From contig JAWKZI010000002.1 in assembly GCA_041396045.1 (NCBI GenBank), positions 62,001-126,000 on the forward strand: 64,000 bases of DNA, given 5' to 3'. The notes beneath the pieces are model-generated. The model was given only the letters and a program-made list of their open reading frames with translations. It ran no database searches and was not told the DNA's origin. Origin of the DNA: SHZI01 sp041396045. Its GTDB lineage: Bacteria > Pseudomonadota > Gammaproteobacteria > Steroidobacterales > GCA-2729495. The translations under genes and the position numbers were made by a program. Position 1 is the stretch's first letter. Every line of letters starts with the position of its first letter. This document shows positions 16,319 through 25,636 of this stretch, piece after piece.

Positions 16319-17105
16319 GTGGATTTCGCCTTAATTCTCGTTCTGGCCACAGCACTGACGGGCCTCATATGGGCTGTTGACGCAGTCATGTTTCGACCCC
16401 GCCGCGTGGCAGTGACTGGTGATGGCAATACGACATCAGCGGGTGCAGGAAGTCGGGAGCCCGTTCTCGTTGAATACGCACGGTCGTTCTTCCCGATTTT
16501 GCTGATTGTCCTCATAATCCGGTCATTCCTGTTTGAACCGTTCCGGATTCCATCGGCATCCATGATGCCGACCCTGCTCATTGGTGACTTCATCTTTGTC
16601 AACAAGTTCACCTATGGCTTGCGATTGCCGGTTCTCAATACCGAGTTTCTTGATCTGGGCTCACCAGAACGTGGTGATGTGGTGGTCTTCCGCCTGCCAT
16701 CTGACCCCTCGATCAACTACATCAAGCGCCTGGTAGGGCTCTGGCGACACCGTCACCTACGTGGACAACCAGATTTACATCAACCAGAAGCCCGTGCCGA
16801 TTTCCGAGCTGGGTCCTTATATGGGTGACCAGCCAGCGTCCGTACTGGCCGAGGAGCACCTCGGCAAACATGATCATGACGTACTGCTCATGCAGGGCCG
16901 TCATAGCCTCCAGGGCACATTCATAGTGCCTTCGGGGCATTACTTCATGATGGGCGATAATCGGGACAATAGCCGGGATAGCCGCTACGACGGTGTGGGC
17001 ATGGTTCCGGACGCAAATATTGTCGGACGCGCCGAACGGATCTGGATGAACTGGAGCTTCCCGGAGATGCCGAAGTGGCGACGTGTTGGCATGGAAATAA
17101 AGTAG
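16319..17105 (+). CDS. lepB: Signal peptidase I, frameshifted
   Basis: Inner-membrane peptidase that removes signal peptides. The first frame has two membrane segments and the catalytic Ser in FRIPSASMMPTLL and Lys in INYIKRLVG; the second has VDNQIYINQKPV and the box SGHYFMMGDNRDNSRDSR. The frames switch near 16741, where LPGDTVTYVD is expected but the text reads ctctggcgac, two bases short of a Pro codon. All catalytic residues are present across the break, and the enzyme is essential, so an error is likely. GTG start at 16319. Confidence 0.92.
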
Positions 17106-17150
17106 CGGGCAATCCAATCACTGGTACTGATCAACGTTGAGGGGTGGAGC

Positions 17151-17516
17151 ATGCGGCAACGGCAACAGGGAATCACCGCGATCGGCTTTGTAGTGATCGC
17201 GGCACTAGTGGCACTGGTTGGCTATGGCGTCATTCGGCTCATACCGGTCTATATGACACAAATGCAGGTTCGTCAGATGCTGGCGGACGTGAAGTCGGAG
17301 TATGACGGCGACAAGCCGTCACCAGCACAGTTGCGGTCTGCCATTGACAAGCGGCTGAACATTGATGCGGTTACATTTCCGACGACGAGCGATTTCGCGA
17401 TTACCAAGACAGACGCGGGGTATCTGGTCGCCGTCGCCTATGAAGACTCCGTACCCTATATCGGAAATTTGTCGCTGGTGGCCTCGTTCGACAACTCGGT
17501 AGAGATTCGCCAGTGA
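17151..17516 (+). CDS. DUF4845 membrane protein
   Basis: 121 residues: a short basic N-terminus with QQGITAIGF resembling a pilin-like leader, one hydrophobic segment (VVIAALVALVGYGVIRLIPVY), then a soluble domain. Matches the DUF4845 family, which sits between lepB and rnc in many gammaproteobacteria; its function is unknown. Its stop overlaps the rnc GTG. Confidence 0.85.
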   Translation: MRQRQQGITAIGFVVIAALVALVGYGVIRLIPVYMTQMQVRQMLADVKSEYDGDKPSPAQLRSAIDKRLNIDAVTFPTTSDFAITKTDAGYLVAVAYEDSVPYIGNLSLVASFDNSVEIRQ

Positions 17517-18208
17517 CCTTGGCGGCCGACTGGGCACGAAGTGCCCTCGGCTACCAGTTTGAGGATGAACGTTTGCTCGATCTTGCGCTGACGCATCGGA
17601 GCGCAGGTGAGTTCAATAACGAGCGACTTGAGTTTCTGGGCGACGCTGTCCTGGGTCTGGCCACTGCCGAGGCCCTTCATGACGCCTATCCGGACGCCAA
17701 CGAAGGGGAATTGAGCCGATACCGTGCGCGACTGGTGCGGCGTGAGACGCTGGAAGACCTGGCCCGGGAGCTGGATATGGGCAAGCTGTTGCGATTGGGA
17801 GCAGGGGAACTACGCACTGGTGGACACCAGCGAGGATCGATTCTGGCCAATTCGATGGAAGCAGTATTTGGCGCGCTCTATCTGGATGGCGGCTGGCCGA
17901 CGGCGCGGTCTGCCATTCTGAAGCTATTGGATAGCAGGTTGGCCAGTCTCGATCCGGATGATGATTTGCGCGATCCCAAGACCCGGTTACAGGAATATCT
18001 GCAAGGTCGGGGCTATGCGCTGCCGATTTACAATGTGGAGCGGGTCAGCGGAACAGCACATGCGCAGCACTTCGACGTGAGTTGTCGACTGGCGACTCCG
18101 CAGATGGAATTTCGTGGCGAGGGTGGCAGTCGTCGGGCAGCGGAGCAGATGGCGGCGGCACACGCTCTGCAGGCCCTTGGTGTTGGCAGTCCAGATGCCA
18201 ATAGCTGA
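17513..18208 (+). CDS. rnc: Ribonuclease III
   Basis: 231 residues. Cleaves double-stranded RNA in rRNA and mRNA processing. The signature NERLEFLGDAVLG is at residues 36-48, with ANSMEAVFGALYLDGG as the second acidic site. The C-terminal double-stranded RNA-binding domain runs from DPKTRLQEYLQGRG to GSRRAAEQMAAAHAL. GTG start overlapping the previous stop; its 3' end overlaps era by 14 bases. Confidence 0.97.
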   Translation: MTLAADWARSALGYQFEDERLLDLALTHRSAGEFNNERLEFLGDAVLGLATAEALHDAYPDANEGELSRYRARLVRRETLEDLARELDMGKLLRLGAGELRTGGHQRGSILANSMEAVFGALYLDGGWPTARSAILKLLDSRLASLDPDDDLRDPKTRLQEYLQGRGYALPIYNVERVSGTAHAQHFDVSCRLATPQMEFRGEGGSRRAAEQMAAAHALQALGVGSPDANS

Positions 18209-19099
18209 CAGTTTCCGTACCGGTTTTGTGGCGGTCGTCGGTCGACCCAATGTTGGCAAGTCCACTTTGGTGAATGCCCTGGTCGGCCGGAAGATCAGTA
18301 TTGTGACTCCCCGCCCGCAGACAACCCGGCATGCCATTTTGGGCGTACTTACCCGGCCGGATGCCCAACTCCTGTTTGTCGACACGCCGGGGTTGCATAC
18401 GCGCATCCACAACCAGCTCAATCGCGCGATGAATCGGGCGGTGGAGGGGGCTCTGGTTGGTGCAGATATCGCTTTGTTTGTCGTCGAGGCAGGAGTCTTC
18501 AAGGCATCTGACAACTATGTGCTGGAGCACATTGTGGCAGCCGATATTCCGATTGTGCTGGTCGTAAACAAGGTGGATACGGTAAAGCCGAAGTCCGCGC
18601 TGCTTCCGTATCTTTTGGCCTGTGAGAAGCGGGCGACGTTTCATTCGATTGTGCCGGTATCCGCCACCGGTGCCGACAATCTGGACCGGCTGCTGACGCT
18701 GCTTGTCGATTTGCTGCCCGTGGGCCGGGCCTTGTATCCGCTCGATGCCACGACCGACCGGAGCATGGAGTTCCGGGTCGCAGAAATGATCAGGGAGAAA
18801 CTGCTGATCGCGCTTCGGCAGGAGGTTCCCTACGGCCTTGCTGTGGAGATACTTGCCCTTGAGCAGCAACCAGGCGTTGTCCTCGTCGATGCTGTCATCT
18901 GGGCTGATCGGGAGTCACACAAGGGGATTGTCGTTGGCAAGGTGGCGCGACCATCAAGGCGGTGGGCACCGCTGCACGGCTGGAACTTGAGCGTATTTTC
19001 AGTCTGCGTTTTCACCTTGAAACCCGAGTCAAGGTAAAGTCGAACTGGGCTGACAACGCACGAACGCTGCAGCAGTTCGGCTTTGAGTCGGACACATGA
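18195..19099 (+). CDS. era: GTPase Era, frameshifted near the C-terminus
   Basis: Essential GTPase for 16S rRNA maturation. G motifs: VGRPNVGKSTL (G1), VDTPGLH (G3), VVNKVDTV (G4) and PVSATGADN (G5). The C-terminal KH domain is cut by a one-base loss near 18941 (GGCAAGGTGGCG for GGCAAGGGTGGCG). Restored, the frame reads GKGGATIKAVGTAARLELER and ends NARTLQQFGFESDT at TGA 19097-19099, overlapping the recO ATG. Start ATG 18195, within the end of rnc. Confidence 0.94.
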
Positions 19100-19815
19100 G
19101 GCTCACGGCTGCGAATACTTCCCTGCAGGACGCTTACATTCTCCATGCGCGGTCCTATCAGGAAACCAGCCAGATACTGGAAGTGCTGACAGTCGAGCAC
19201 GGCCGCCTCGGTCTGGTTGCGCGCGGTGCCCGTCGGCCCAAGTCTCCGTGGCGCAGCGTTCTGCAGCCGTTTCTGCCCGTGCGGTTGTCGTGGGTGGGGC
19301 GAGGCTCGCTCTACACCTTGCGCGCGGCAGAATCAGCCAGCTTTGTTGCTGCCCTCAGCGGTCTGGGATTGATGGCAGCGTTTTACCTCAATGAACTCAT
19401 CCTGAATTTTGTACGACGTGGCGACCCGCATCCAGGTCTCTTTATTGCTTATTCCCATGCTCTCGCCGAGTTGCGCGGCGGTGATGACCCTGAGCCGACC
19501 CTGCGTCGCTTTGAACTGCAGCTGCTGGCTGAAGTCGGTTATGGCCTGAATCTTGATCACGACGTCTTGAACGACAGGCCACTGGATCCTGCCGGTCTTT
19601 ACGAGTATCGGCTGGAGCACGGACCGGTGCCGGCCGATACCGCGGGTACCGCACTTACGCTGACCGGGATGGAATTGATGGCGATCAGTCGTGGTGAGTT
19701 GGGCTCACCCACGATCCTGCCGGCCGCCAAGCGCTTGCTGCGGGCTGTCCTGGCCCACCATCTTGACGGTCGAACGCTGAAAACCCGGCAGGTTCTGGCG
19801 GCAATGCTACGTTAG
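19096..19815 (+). CDS. recO: DNA repair protein RecO
   Basis: 239 residues. RecO anneals single strands and loads RecA together with RecR. The N-terminal OB-fold has AYILHARSYQETSQILEVLT, EHGRLGLVARGARRPKS and RLSWVGRGSLYTL; the helical part has FYLNELILNFV and RRFELQLLAEVGYGLNL. It overlaps era by four bases, in the conserved order rnc-era-recO-pdxJ-acpS. Confidence 0.95.
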   Translation: MRLTAANTSLQDAYILHARSYQETSQILEVLTVEHGRLGLVARGARRPKSPWRSVLQPFLPVRLSWVGRGSLYTLRAAESASFVAALSGLGLMAAFYLNELILNFVRRGDPHPGLFIAYSHALAELRGGDDPEPTLRRFELQLLAEVGYGLNLDHDVLNDRPLDPAGLYEYRLEHGPVPADTAGTALTLTGMELMAISRGELGSPTILPAAKRLLRAVLAHHLDGRTLKTRQVLAAMLR

Positions 19816-19833
19816 CGGGTATTGTCTGCTGTA

Positions 19834-20579
19834 ATGAATTTTCTGACCTCAAACCAGTTGCTGGGCGTCAACGTGGATCACGTTGCCACGCTGCGCCAGG
19901 CCCGTGGAACCCGGTATCCCGATCCGCTACAGGCAGCACTGCTGGCCGAGCAGGCTGGTGCCGACAGCATTACCGTGCACCTGCGTGAAGACCGTCGCCA
20001 CATTCAGGATGCAGATCTCCCGGCTCTCCAGGAAAGGTTGCACACGCGTATGAACCTGGAGGTGGCAGTGGCACCTGAGATCATCGAAATTGCCTGCAGA
20101 ATCCGGCCCGCCGACTGTTGCCTGGTCCCGGAACGACGCGAAGAACTGACGACTGAAGGGGGCTGGACGTCAGGCAGCATTTTGCTGCCGTTGCCGATGC
20201 CTGCCGTCGTCTGGCCGACAGGGGAATACGTGCAGCACTGTTCATCGACGCCGATGAGCGCCAGATCGAGGCTGCTGCGAAAATTGGCGCACCGGTCATT
20301 GAACTGCACACCGGCAAGTACGCCGATGCCACGAGCAGCGAACAGCGCGCTGAAGAACTGTTCCGGATTGCTGAAGGTGCCCGCGTGGCTGCGGCAGCAG
20401 GGCTGGCAGTCCATGCAGGCCATGGGCTTAACTATCACAATGTGGGCCCCGTGGCTGCCATTCCCGAAATTGTGGAGCTGAATATCGGCCACGCCATCAT
20501 TGCCCGCGCGCTGTTCACCGGGCTCGCGGCTGCTGTTGCCGACATGAAGCGCCTGATGCGTGAAGCTCGTATTGCATGA
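19834..20579 (+). CDS. pdxJ: Pyridoxine 5'-phosphate synthase PdxJ, frameshifted
   Basis: Closes the ring of pyridoxine phosphate in vitamin B6 synthesis. Seen: LLGVNVDHVATLRQARGTRYPDP, DSITVHLREDRRHIQD, LVPERREELTTEGG, then after a one-base shift LDVRQHF, ELHTGKYAD, VHAGHGLNYHNVGP and ELNIGHAIIARALFTGL. The break lies in a run of G at 20158-20162; one more G restores the frame. All of the family's conserved blocks are present. The stop overlaps the acpS ATG. Confidence 0.93.
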
Positions 20580-20971
20580 TATTCGGCATCGGCACTGATA
20601 TTTTGAAGGTCGAACGTATCGCGTCTGTGTATGAGCGATTTGGCGAACATTTCGTCCGGCGTGTGCTGATGCCCGAAGAGGTGGCGGATTTTCGACGCAC
20701 CAAGAATCCCGTACGTTTTTCTCGGTATGCGTTTTGCCGCCAAGGAGGCCATCGTCAAGGCGCTGGGCACCGGGTTTTGCTCATGGAATGTGGTTGCGCG
20801 ACTCAGGGTCGTTAACGATCCGCGCGGAAAGCCGAGATCATCTACTCCGAGCGCGGCCGCCAGCTTTGCCGCACGCTGGGGGTTGGGCCCGGCCATTTGA
20901 GCCTGTCCGATGAGGCCGGACTGATCGTTGCCGTCGCCGTGCTGATGAAAGCCCCACAGAGAGATCAATGA
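20576..20971 (+). CDS. acpS: Holo-[acyl-carrier-protein] synthase, two frameshifts
   Basis: Attaches phosphopantetheine to acyl carrier protein; essential. Starts MIFGIGTDILKVERI with Asp8 in the metal-binding GTDI motif. An extra T near 20716-20720 and a missing C near 20829-20832 split the frame. Reconstructed sequence gives RFLGMRFAAKEAIVKALGTGF (metal-binding Glu in FAAKEA), VVNDPRGKPEII and HLSLSDEAGLIVAVAV, ending at TGA 20969-20971. The next gene starts inside this stop. Confidence 0.88.
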
Positions 20972-21768
20972 AGGACGATCCTGCGCATGCGTGCACTGGT
21001 TTTGATATCGAGACGATCCCTGACGTTGATCTGGGGCGACGCCTGTACAACCTTGACGGTCTGCCGGACGAGGAGGTTGGCGAGGCGCATGAGCTTTCAC
21101 CGGCTGCAGGAAACCGGCTCGGAATTTTGCCCTTGCACCAGCATCGGGTAGTGGCGATTTCAGTTGTCTGGCGTCATCGCGACGGGCTCAAGGTGCTGAG
21201 CCTGGGGATCCGGACAGTCCTGAACGGGACCTGGTGGCGAATTTTTCGATGCCATTGAGCGACACACGCCTGATCTGGTGTCATGGAATGGCAGCGGCTT
21301 CGACTTGCCGGTGTTGCATTACCGGCACTGCTTCATGGCATTCAAGCGCCCCGCTATTGGGAGCATGGCGACGACGAAACGAGCTTTCGCTTCAATAACT
21401 ACCTGAGCCGCTTTCATTGGCGGCACACTGATCTCATGGATGTGTTGTCGGCGTGGCAGGGCCGGTCCAGGGCGAGCTTGAGCGATATAGCGACGTTACT
21501 GGGGTTCCCTGGCAAACTGGGCTTCAGCGGTGATCAGGTGTGGGACACCTGGCTTCAGGGCGGTATCGGCGCGATCAGGGACTATTGCGAGACCGACGTC
21601 ATGAACACCTACCTGATCTGGTTGCGGTTTCAGTTCATGCGCGGTCACCTCGATGCAGACGGGCTTGACGCGGAAAACGCCCGCGTGCGGCGTTGGCTGG
21701 AAGCGTCTACGGCGGATCACTGGCGCGCCTTTGCCGGTGCGTGGGCCTCAGTGGATCGCAACGCGTAG
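20968..21768 (+). CDS. Predicted 3'-5' exonuclease related to the PolB exonuclease domain, three frameshifts
   Basis: About 265 residues once joined. Motifs of the DnaQ-like fold are visible in order: FDIETIPD (Exo I acidic pair), SWNGSGFDLPVLHYR (Exo II region) and IRDYCETDVMNTYLI (Exo III Tyr and Asp). This fits the PolB-like 3'-5' exonuclease family (COG3298-type), of unknown role in DNA metabolism. Frames change near 21207 (run of G), 21245 (run of T) and 21322. All three motifs survive, which argues for sequence error rather than decay. Confidence 0.8.
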
Positions 21769-21774
21769 TACAGC

Positions 21775-23088
21775 GTGGCCGAGTCCCGTCCCGTTGAATA
21801 TGCCGAAGTCACGGCTCTGACCCTTGAGGGCCGGGGCGTGGTGAGCCCGGCTGGCAAGCGCGTGCTGGTTCCGGGCGCGCTGACCGGCGAAGAAGTGGGG
21901 TTTCGGCGGCAGCGCCGGCGTCGGAATTACGATGAAGGGGAACTGGTAGAGATCCGGCGGGCTTCGCCGGATCGGGTGACACCCGCCTGTCCGTACTTCG
22001 GGGTGTGTGGGGGATGCTCGCTACAGCATCTGTCGCCGGATGCACAGCTTTCCATGAAGCAGGCAACTCTGGTGGACAGCCTGGCGCACCTCGCCGGCCT
22101 CAGGCCGGAGCACCTGCTGCCGGCCATCAAGGGCGCAGTCTGGGCTTACCGTCGCAAGGCCCGGCTGGGGGTCAAGTACGTCAACAAGAAGGAACGCGTG
22201 CTGGTTGGCTTTCGGGAGGTCAGCAAGCCCTGGGTTGCTGACATGCAGAGCTGCGCCACGCTGGATCCCTCCATCAGCAGGCTTGTAGAGCCGCTGTCAG
22301 AGTTGATCGGCCGTCTTTCGCTGCGCGCCCGTCTGCCGCAGGTGGAAGCGACCGCCGCGGATAACGTCACGGCGCTGGTATTCCGGGTGCTGGATCCGCC
22401 GACGACTGCAGACCGTGCCCTGCTGGCCAGGTTCGCTGCTGACCACGCGGTGAGGGTCTACCTGCAGCCGGGCAATGAGTCTACTGTCGTGCCACTGGAT
22501 GCGCAGGAAAGCGAGGAGTTGCATTACCACCTGCCGGCCTTTGACCTGCAACTGGATTTTGGACCCACTGACTTCATTCAGATCCACGCCGGGATAAATC
22601 GCCAGATGATCGATCAGGCCTTGCGCTTGCTGGCACCCACCTCGGCGGATCGGGTCCTGGATTTATACTGCGGTATCGGCAACTTCACACTGCCGCTGGC
22701 ACGACAGGCAGCTGAAGTCGTGGGCCTGGAGGTTTCCGCCGCCGCGATCATGCGTGGTCGGACCAATGCAACTTTGAACCGCATTACGAATGCCCATTTC
22801 ATTCAGGCCGACCTGGGTGGCGCCGGCGCTGGTGGTGCATGGACTCGTGAGCACTTCGACCTCGTGTTGCTTGACCCTCCGCGGACCGGGGCAGCGGAAC
22901 TGCTGCCGGCCCTCGGCAAGCTGGCGGCCCGTCGCATCGTCTACATCTCGTGTCATCCGGGCACCCTGGCGCGCGATGCCGGCGTGCTGGTCCAAGACCA
23001 CGGGTATCGATTGGCCAGCGCCGGAGTCATGGACATGTTTCCGCAAACCAGCCATGTCGAGTCGATGGCTTTATTCGAGTTGCCGTGA
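21775..23088 (+). CDS. rlmD: 23S rRNA (uracil-5-)-methyltransferase RlmD
   Basis: 437 residues. In the family it methylates U1939 of 23S rRNA. An N-terminal TRAM domain is followed by the [4Fe-4S] ligands CPYFGVCGGC with a later Cys in DMQSCATL, the SAM site LDLYCGIGNFTLPLA, and the catalytic region YISCHPGTLARD. The end has GVMDMFPQTSHVESMALF, typical of RumA. GTG start at 21775, six bases after the exonuclease stop. Confidence 0.95.
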   Translation: MAESRPVEYAEVTALTLEGRGVVSPAGKRVLVPGALTGEEVGFRRQRRRRNYDEGELVEIRRASPDRVTPACPYFGVCGGCSLQHLSPDAQLSMKQATLVDSLAHLAGLRPEHLLPAIKGAVWAYRRKARLGVKYVNKKERVLVGFREVSKPWVADMQSCATLDPSISRLVEPLSELIGRLSLRARLPQVEATAADNVTALVFRVLDPPTTADRALLARFAADHAVRVYLQPGNESTVVPLDAQESEELHYHLPAFDLQLDFGPTDFIQIHAGINRQMIDQALRLLAPTSADRVLDLYCGIGNFTLPLARQAAEVVGLEVSAAAIMRGRTNATLNRITNAHFIQADLGGAGAGGAWTREHFDLVLLDPPRTGAAELLPALGKLAARRIVYISCHPGTLARDAGVLVQDHGYRLASAGVMDMFPQTSHVESMALFELP

Positions 23089-23090
23089 TC

Positions 23091-23600
23091 ATGAGGATCG
23101 CAACCAAAGACCAGGCCGTGTGCACGCAACTGGTTGTCAGCCTGACGACCCAAACCTTGACTGTTGCCAGCGGGAAGGAGCCAGTGCGGACCTTTGCTGT
23201 ATCCACCTCGCGCTATGGCCCGGGGGAGCTCCAGGACAGCCTGTGCACGCCGCGTGGCCGCCACTACATCCGGGCGAAAATCGGTGCCGGTCTGCCTGTT
23301 GGTGCCGTGTTGCGGTCCCGTCGACCAACCGGCGAGATCTACACCGAAGCGCTGGGCAACTCGGAGCCTGGTCGTGACTGGATACTTTCACGAATTCTAT
23401 GGCTGTCAGGGCTCGAAGTTGGCAGAAACCGGCTGGGCACCGTCGATTCCATGCGTCGTTACATCTATATTCACGGCACTCCGGATACCGAGCCGATGGG
23501 CGTGCCGTTCTCACATGGATGTATCAGAATGCGCAACACGGACGTGTGCTGGTTGTTTGACGCCGTGGCGGTCGGCACGATTGTCGAAATCGTTCCATAG
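23091..23600 (+). CDS. L,D-transpeptidase (YkuD domain), small
   Basis: About 169 residues from ATG 23091; GTG 23085 overlaps the rlmD stop and is equally possible. A YkuD catalytic domain is seen: VSLTTQTLTVASG at the N-terminus, YIYIHGTPDTEPMG and the nucleophile motif SHGCIRMRNTDV. No signal peptide is visible. Such enzymes make 3-3 peptidoglycan cross-links or attach proteins to peptidoglycan; the substrate here is unknown. A homologue in the same place beside nagZ is common in gammaproteobacteria. Confidence 0.88.
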   Translation: MRIATKDQAVCTQLVVSLTTQTLTVASGKEPVRTFAVSTSRYGPGELQDSLCTPRGRHYIRAKIGAGLPVGAVLRSRRPTGEIYTEALGNSEPGRDWILSRILWLSGLEVGRNRLGTVDSMRRYIYIHGTPDTEPMGVPFSHGCIRMRNTDVCWLFDAVAVGTIVEIVP

Positions 23601-23653
23601 AATTGCCCGTAGAATTTGGTCGACATTGACAACCTTCAAGTGGTGACTGACCT

Positions 23654-24694
23654 GTGACTTTGGGACCACTGATGCTGGATGTGGAAGGCCTGACACTGTC
23701 ATCGGCTGACCGCGCACGGCTGAAAAATCCGCTGGTGGGTGCCGTCATCCTGTTCAGCAGGAACTTCCATGATCGGGAGCAGGTGCGTGAACTCGTTGCC
23801 GAGATCCGCAACCTTCGCACGCCGCAACTGCTTATTGCCGTGGATCAGGAGGGTGGGCGCGTCCAGCGATTTCGCGACGGCTTTTATGCCTTGCCACCCC
23901 TGCGCTGGCTTGGGCATCAGTACGATATTGATCCGCAGAATGGGCGTCGGCTGGCGACAACCTGTGGTTGGCTGATGGCGGCCGAAGTACTGGATACCGG
24001 CGTGGATTTCAGTTTCGCTCCGGTGGTCGACCTGGACTATGGCACCAGTGAAATTATCGGTGACCGATCCTTTCACAGGGATCCGGACATCGTCGCAGAG
24101 CTGGCCTTGGCCTATATCCAGGGTATGCACAAGGCGGGCATGATTGCCGTTGCCAAACATTTTCCCGGTCATGGCTACGTAGTTGCCGACTCGCATCTCG
24201 ATTTGCCGGTGGACCCACGCGACCGGGCCGACCTGTACGATGATTTGCTGCCGTATGAGCGCCTGATTCACCAGGACGTTAGCGGCGTGATGATTGCACA
24301 TGTGCGCTATCCGGCTGTGGATGCCGATGTGGCCAGCCTCTCGTCACACTGGTTGCAGACGGTTTTGCGCAACGAACTTGGCTTTAAGGGCGTCATCTTT
24401 TCTGACGATCTGTCGATGAAGGCGCTGGCCAGTGAAGGCGATATGCCGGAACGCGCCCGCCGCGCGCTGGCAGCCGGTGCTGATATGGCACTGATCTGCA
24501 ACGACCCGGCCGGTGCGGACGTCGCGCTGGCGGCGCTTGCGGGTTACCAGGATCCGGCAAGTCAGGCGCGGCTGGTGGCGCTCCGTCGCCGCCCGACTGA
24601 ATTGCAGGGCGGTTTTCGTCATTCGGACCCGTGGCGACAGGCCGTGGCGACTTTGGACCAGGCCATGACCCGGCCTGGCCTGACCCTCAGTTGA
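23654..24694 (+). CDS. nagZ: Beta-N-acetylglucosaminidase NagZ
   Basis: 346-residue glycoside hydrolase family 3 enzyme that removes GlcNAc from anhydromuropeptides in cytoplasmic cell-wall recycling. Seen: GPLMLDVEGLTL, LLIAVDQEGGRVQRF, the His-containing motif AKHFPGHG, and the nucleophile Asp in FSDDLSMKAL. No signal peptide, as expected. GTG start at 23654; an ATG at 23672 would shorten it by six residues. Confidence 0.96.
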   Translation: MTLGPLMLDVEGLTLSSADRARLKNPLVGAVILFSRNFHDREQVRELVAEIRNLRTPQLLIAVDQEGGRVQRFRDGFYALPPLRWLGHQYDIDPQNGRRLATTCGWLMAAEVLDTGVDFSFAPVVDLDYGTSEIIGDRSFHRDPDIVAELALAYIQGMHKAGMIAVAKHFPGHGYVVADSHLDLPVDPRDRADLYDDLLPYERLIHQDVSGVMIAHVRYPAVDADVASLSSHWLQTVLRNELGFKGVIFSDDLSMKALASEGDMPERARRALAAGADMALICNDPAGADVALAALAGYQDPASQARLVALRRRPTELQGGFRHSDPWRQAVATLDQAMTRPGLTLS

Positions 24695-24750
24695 GCAGTC
24701 AACCGGCTGTCTGAATCCAATTGACCACGCACGCAGTACAGCACTGAATC

Positions 24751-25533
24751 ATGCGACTGGGAGTCATTGGCGGTACAGGCACAGCAGCGTTGTTTGGCGA
24801 GGGAGCGCTCGCCGAGCCCGAGACCACATCTCGTGCCACTTCCCAGGCCAATCCATGGGGTAACCCGTCTGCCGACCTTTACCACTGTACCGTCGACGGG
24901 CAGCCGCTTACCTTCCTGCAGCGTCACGGTGATGATGGCTTGTCGGGGAATAGCCATCGCGCCATTCCGCCGCACCAGATTAACTACCGCGCCAACATCT
25001 GGGCTCTGCGAGAGGCGGGTGTCGATCGAATCGTGGGCATCAACGTGGTGGGCGGCATTACGCCGAACGCCGTCCCCGGCGCGCTGGTTGTGCCGGATCA
25101 ACTCATTGACTACACCTGGGGCCGTCAGCACAGCTATATGGGTGAGGCGGGTTTTCCCCTGCGGCATGTGGACTTCACCTCGCCATTCGATGCGGATTTG
25201 CGCGCCGCGTTGCTCAAAAGCGCAGCGCAACTGGGGTTGTCATTGCTAAGCGAGGCGACGTACGGGGTTACGCAGGGGCCCCGGCTGGAATCGGCGGCCG
25301 AGATCAACCGGCTGGAGCGCGATGGGTGCCACGTTGTAGGGATGACGGCCATGCCGGAAGCAGCCCTGGCCCGGGAGCTCGACCTGGCGTATGCGGTCTG
25401 CTGCGTGGTGGTGAATCGGGCTGCGGGCAGGTCCCGACGCGACGTGAGTATTCACGCCGAGGCAGCTGCACATCTGGATTCGGGCATCGCGAAGGTCCGG
25501 CGGCTTATTTACGGTCTGCTGGCGAGTCAGTGA
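24751..25533 (+). CDS. S-methyl-5'-thioinosine phosphorylase (MTAP family)
   Basis: 260 residues. Purine phosphorylase of the MTAP/PNP family: N-terminal LGVIGGTGTAALF, phosphate site NSHRAIPPHQINYRAN, YGVTQGPRLES and VVGMTAMPEAALARE. In Pseudomonas aeruginosa the gene next to nagZ is a methylthioinosine phosphorylase in polyamine by-product salvage, and the synteny here suggests the same. The residues that separate MTIP from MTAP activity cannot be settled by eye. Confidence 0.87.
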   Translation: MRLGVIGGTGTAALFGEGALAEPETTSRATSQANPWGNPSADLYHCTVDGQPLTFLQRHGDDGLSGNSHRAIPPHQINYRANIWALREAGVDRIVGINVVGGITPNAVPGALVVPDQLIDYTWGRQHSYMGEAGFPLRHVDFTSPFDADLRAALLKSAAQLGLSLLSEATYGVTQGPRLESAAEINRLERDGCHVVGMTAMPEAALARELDLAYAVCCVVVNRAAGRSRRDVSIHAEAAAHLDSGIAKVRRLIYGLLASQ

Positions 25534-25615
25534 CCACGGTCACAGAACCTGTCTTTAGCTTGCGGCTAGGATGTGGTTCAGGTGGTGCGCAGCCGTGACG
25601 GGGTCGCGGCAGTCG

Positions 25616-25636
25616 TATCTCAACGGTATTGAGATA
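25616..25636. repeat. Inverted repeat overlapping a start codon
   Basis: TATCTCAA (25616-25623), five-base spacer, TTGAGATA (25629-25636): a perfect 8-base inverted repeat whose last base is the A of the ATG of the PAS/GGDEF-like gene. It could be a repressor operator or an RNA hairpin covering the start. No clear Shine-Dalgarno is visible beside it. Confidence 0.6.
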
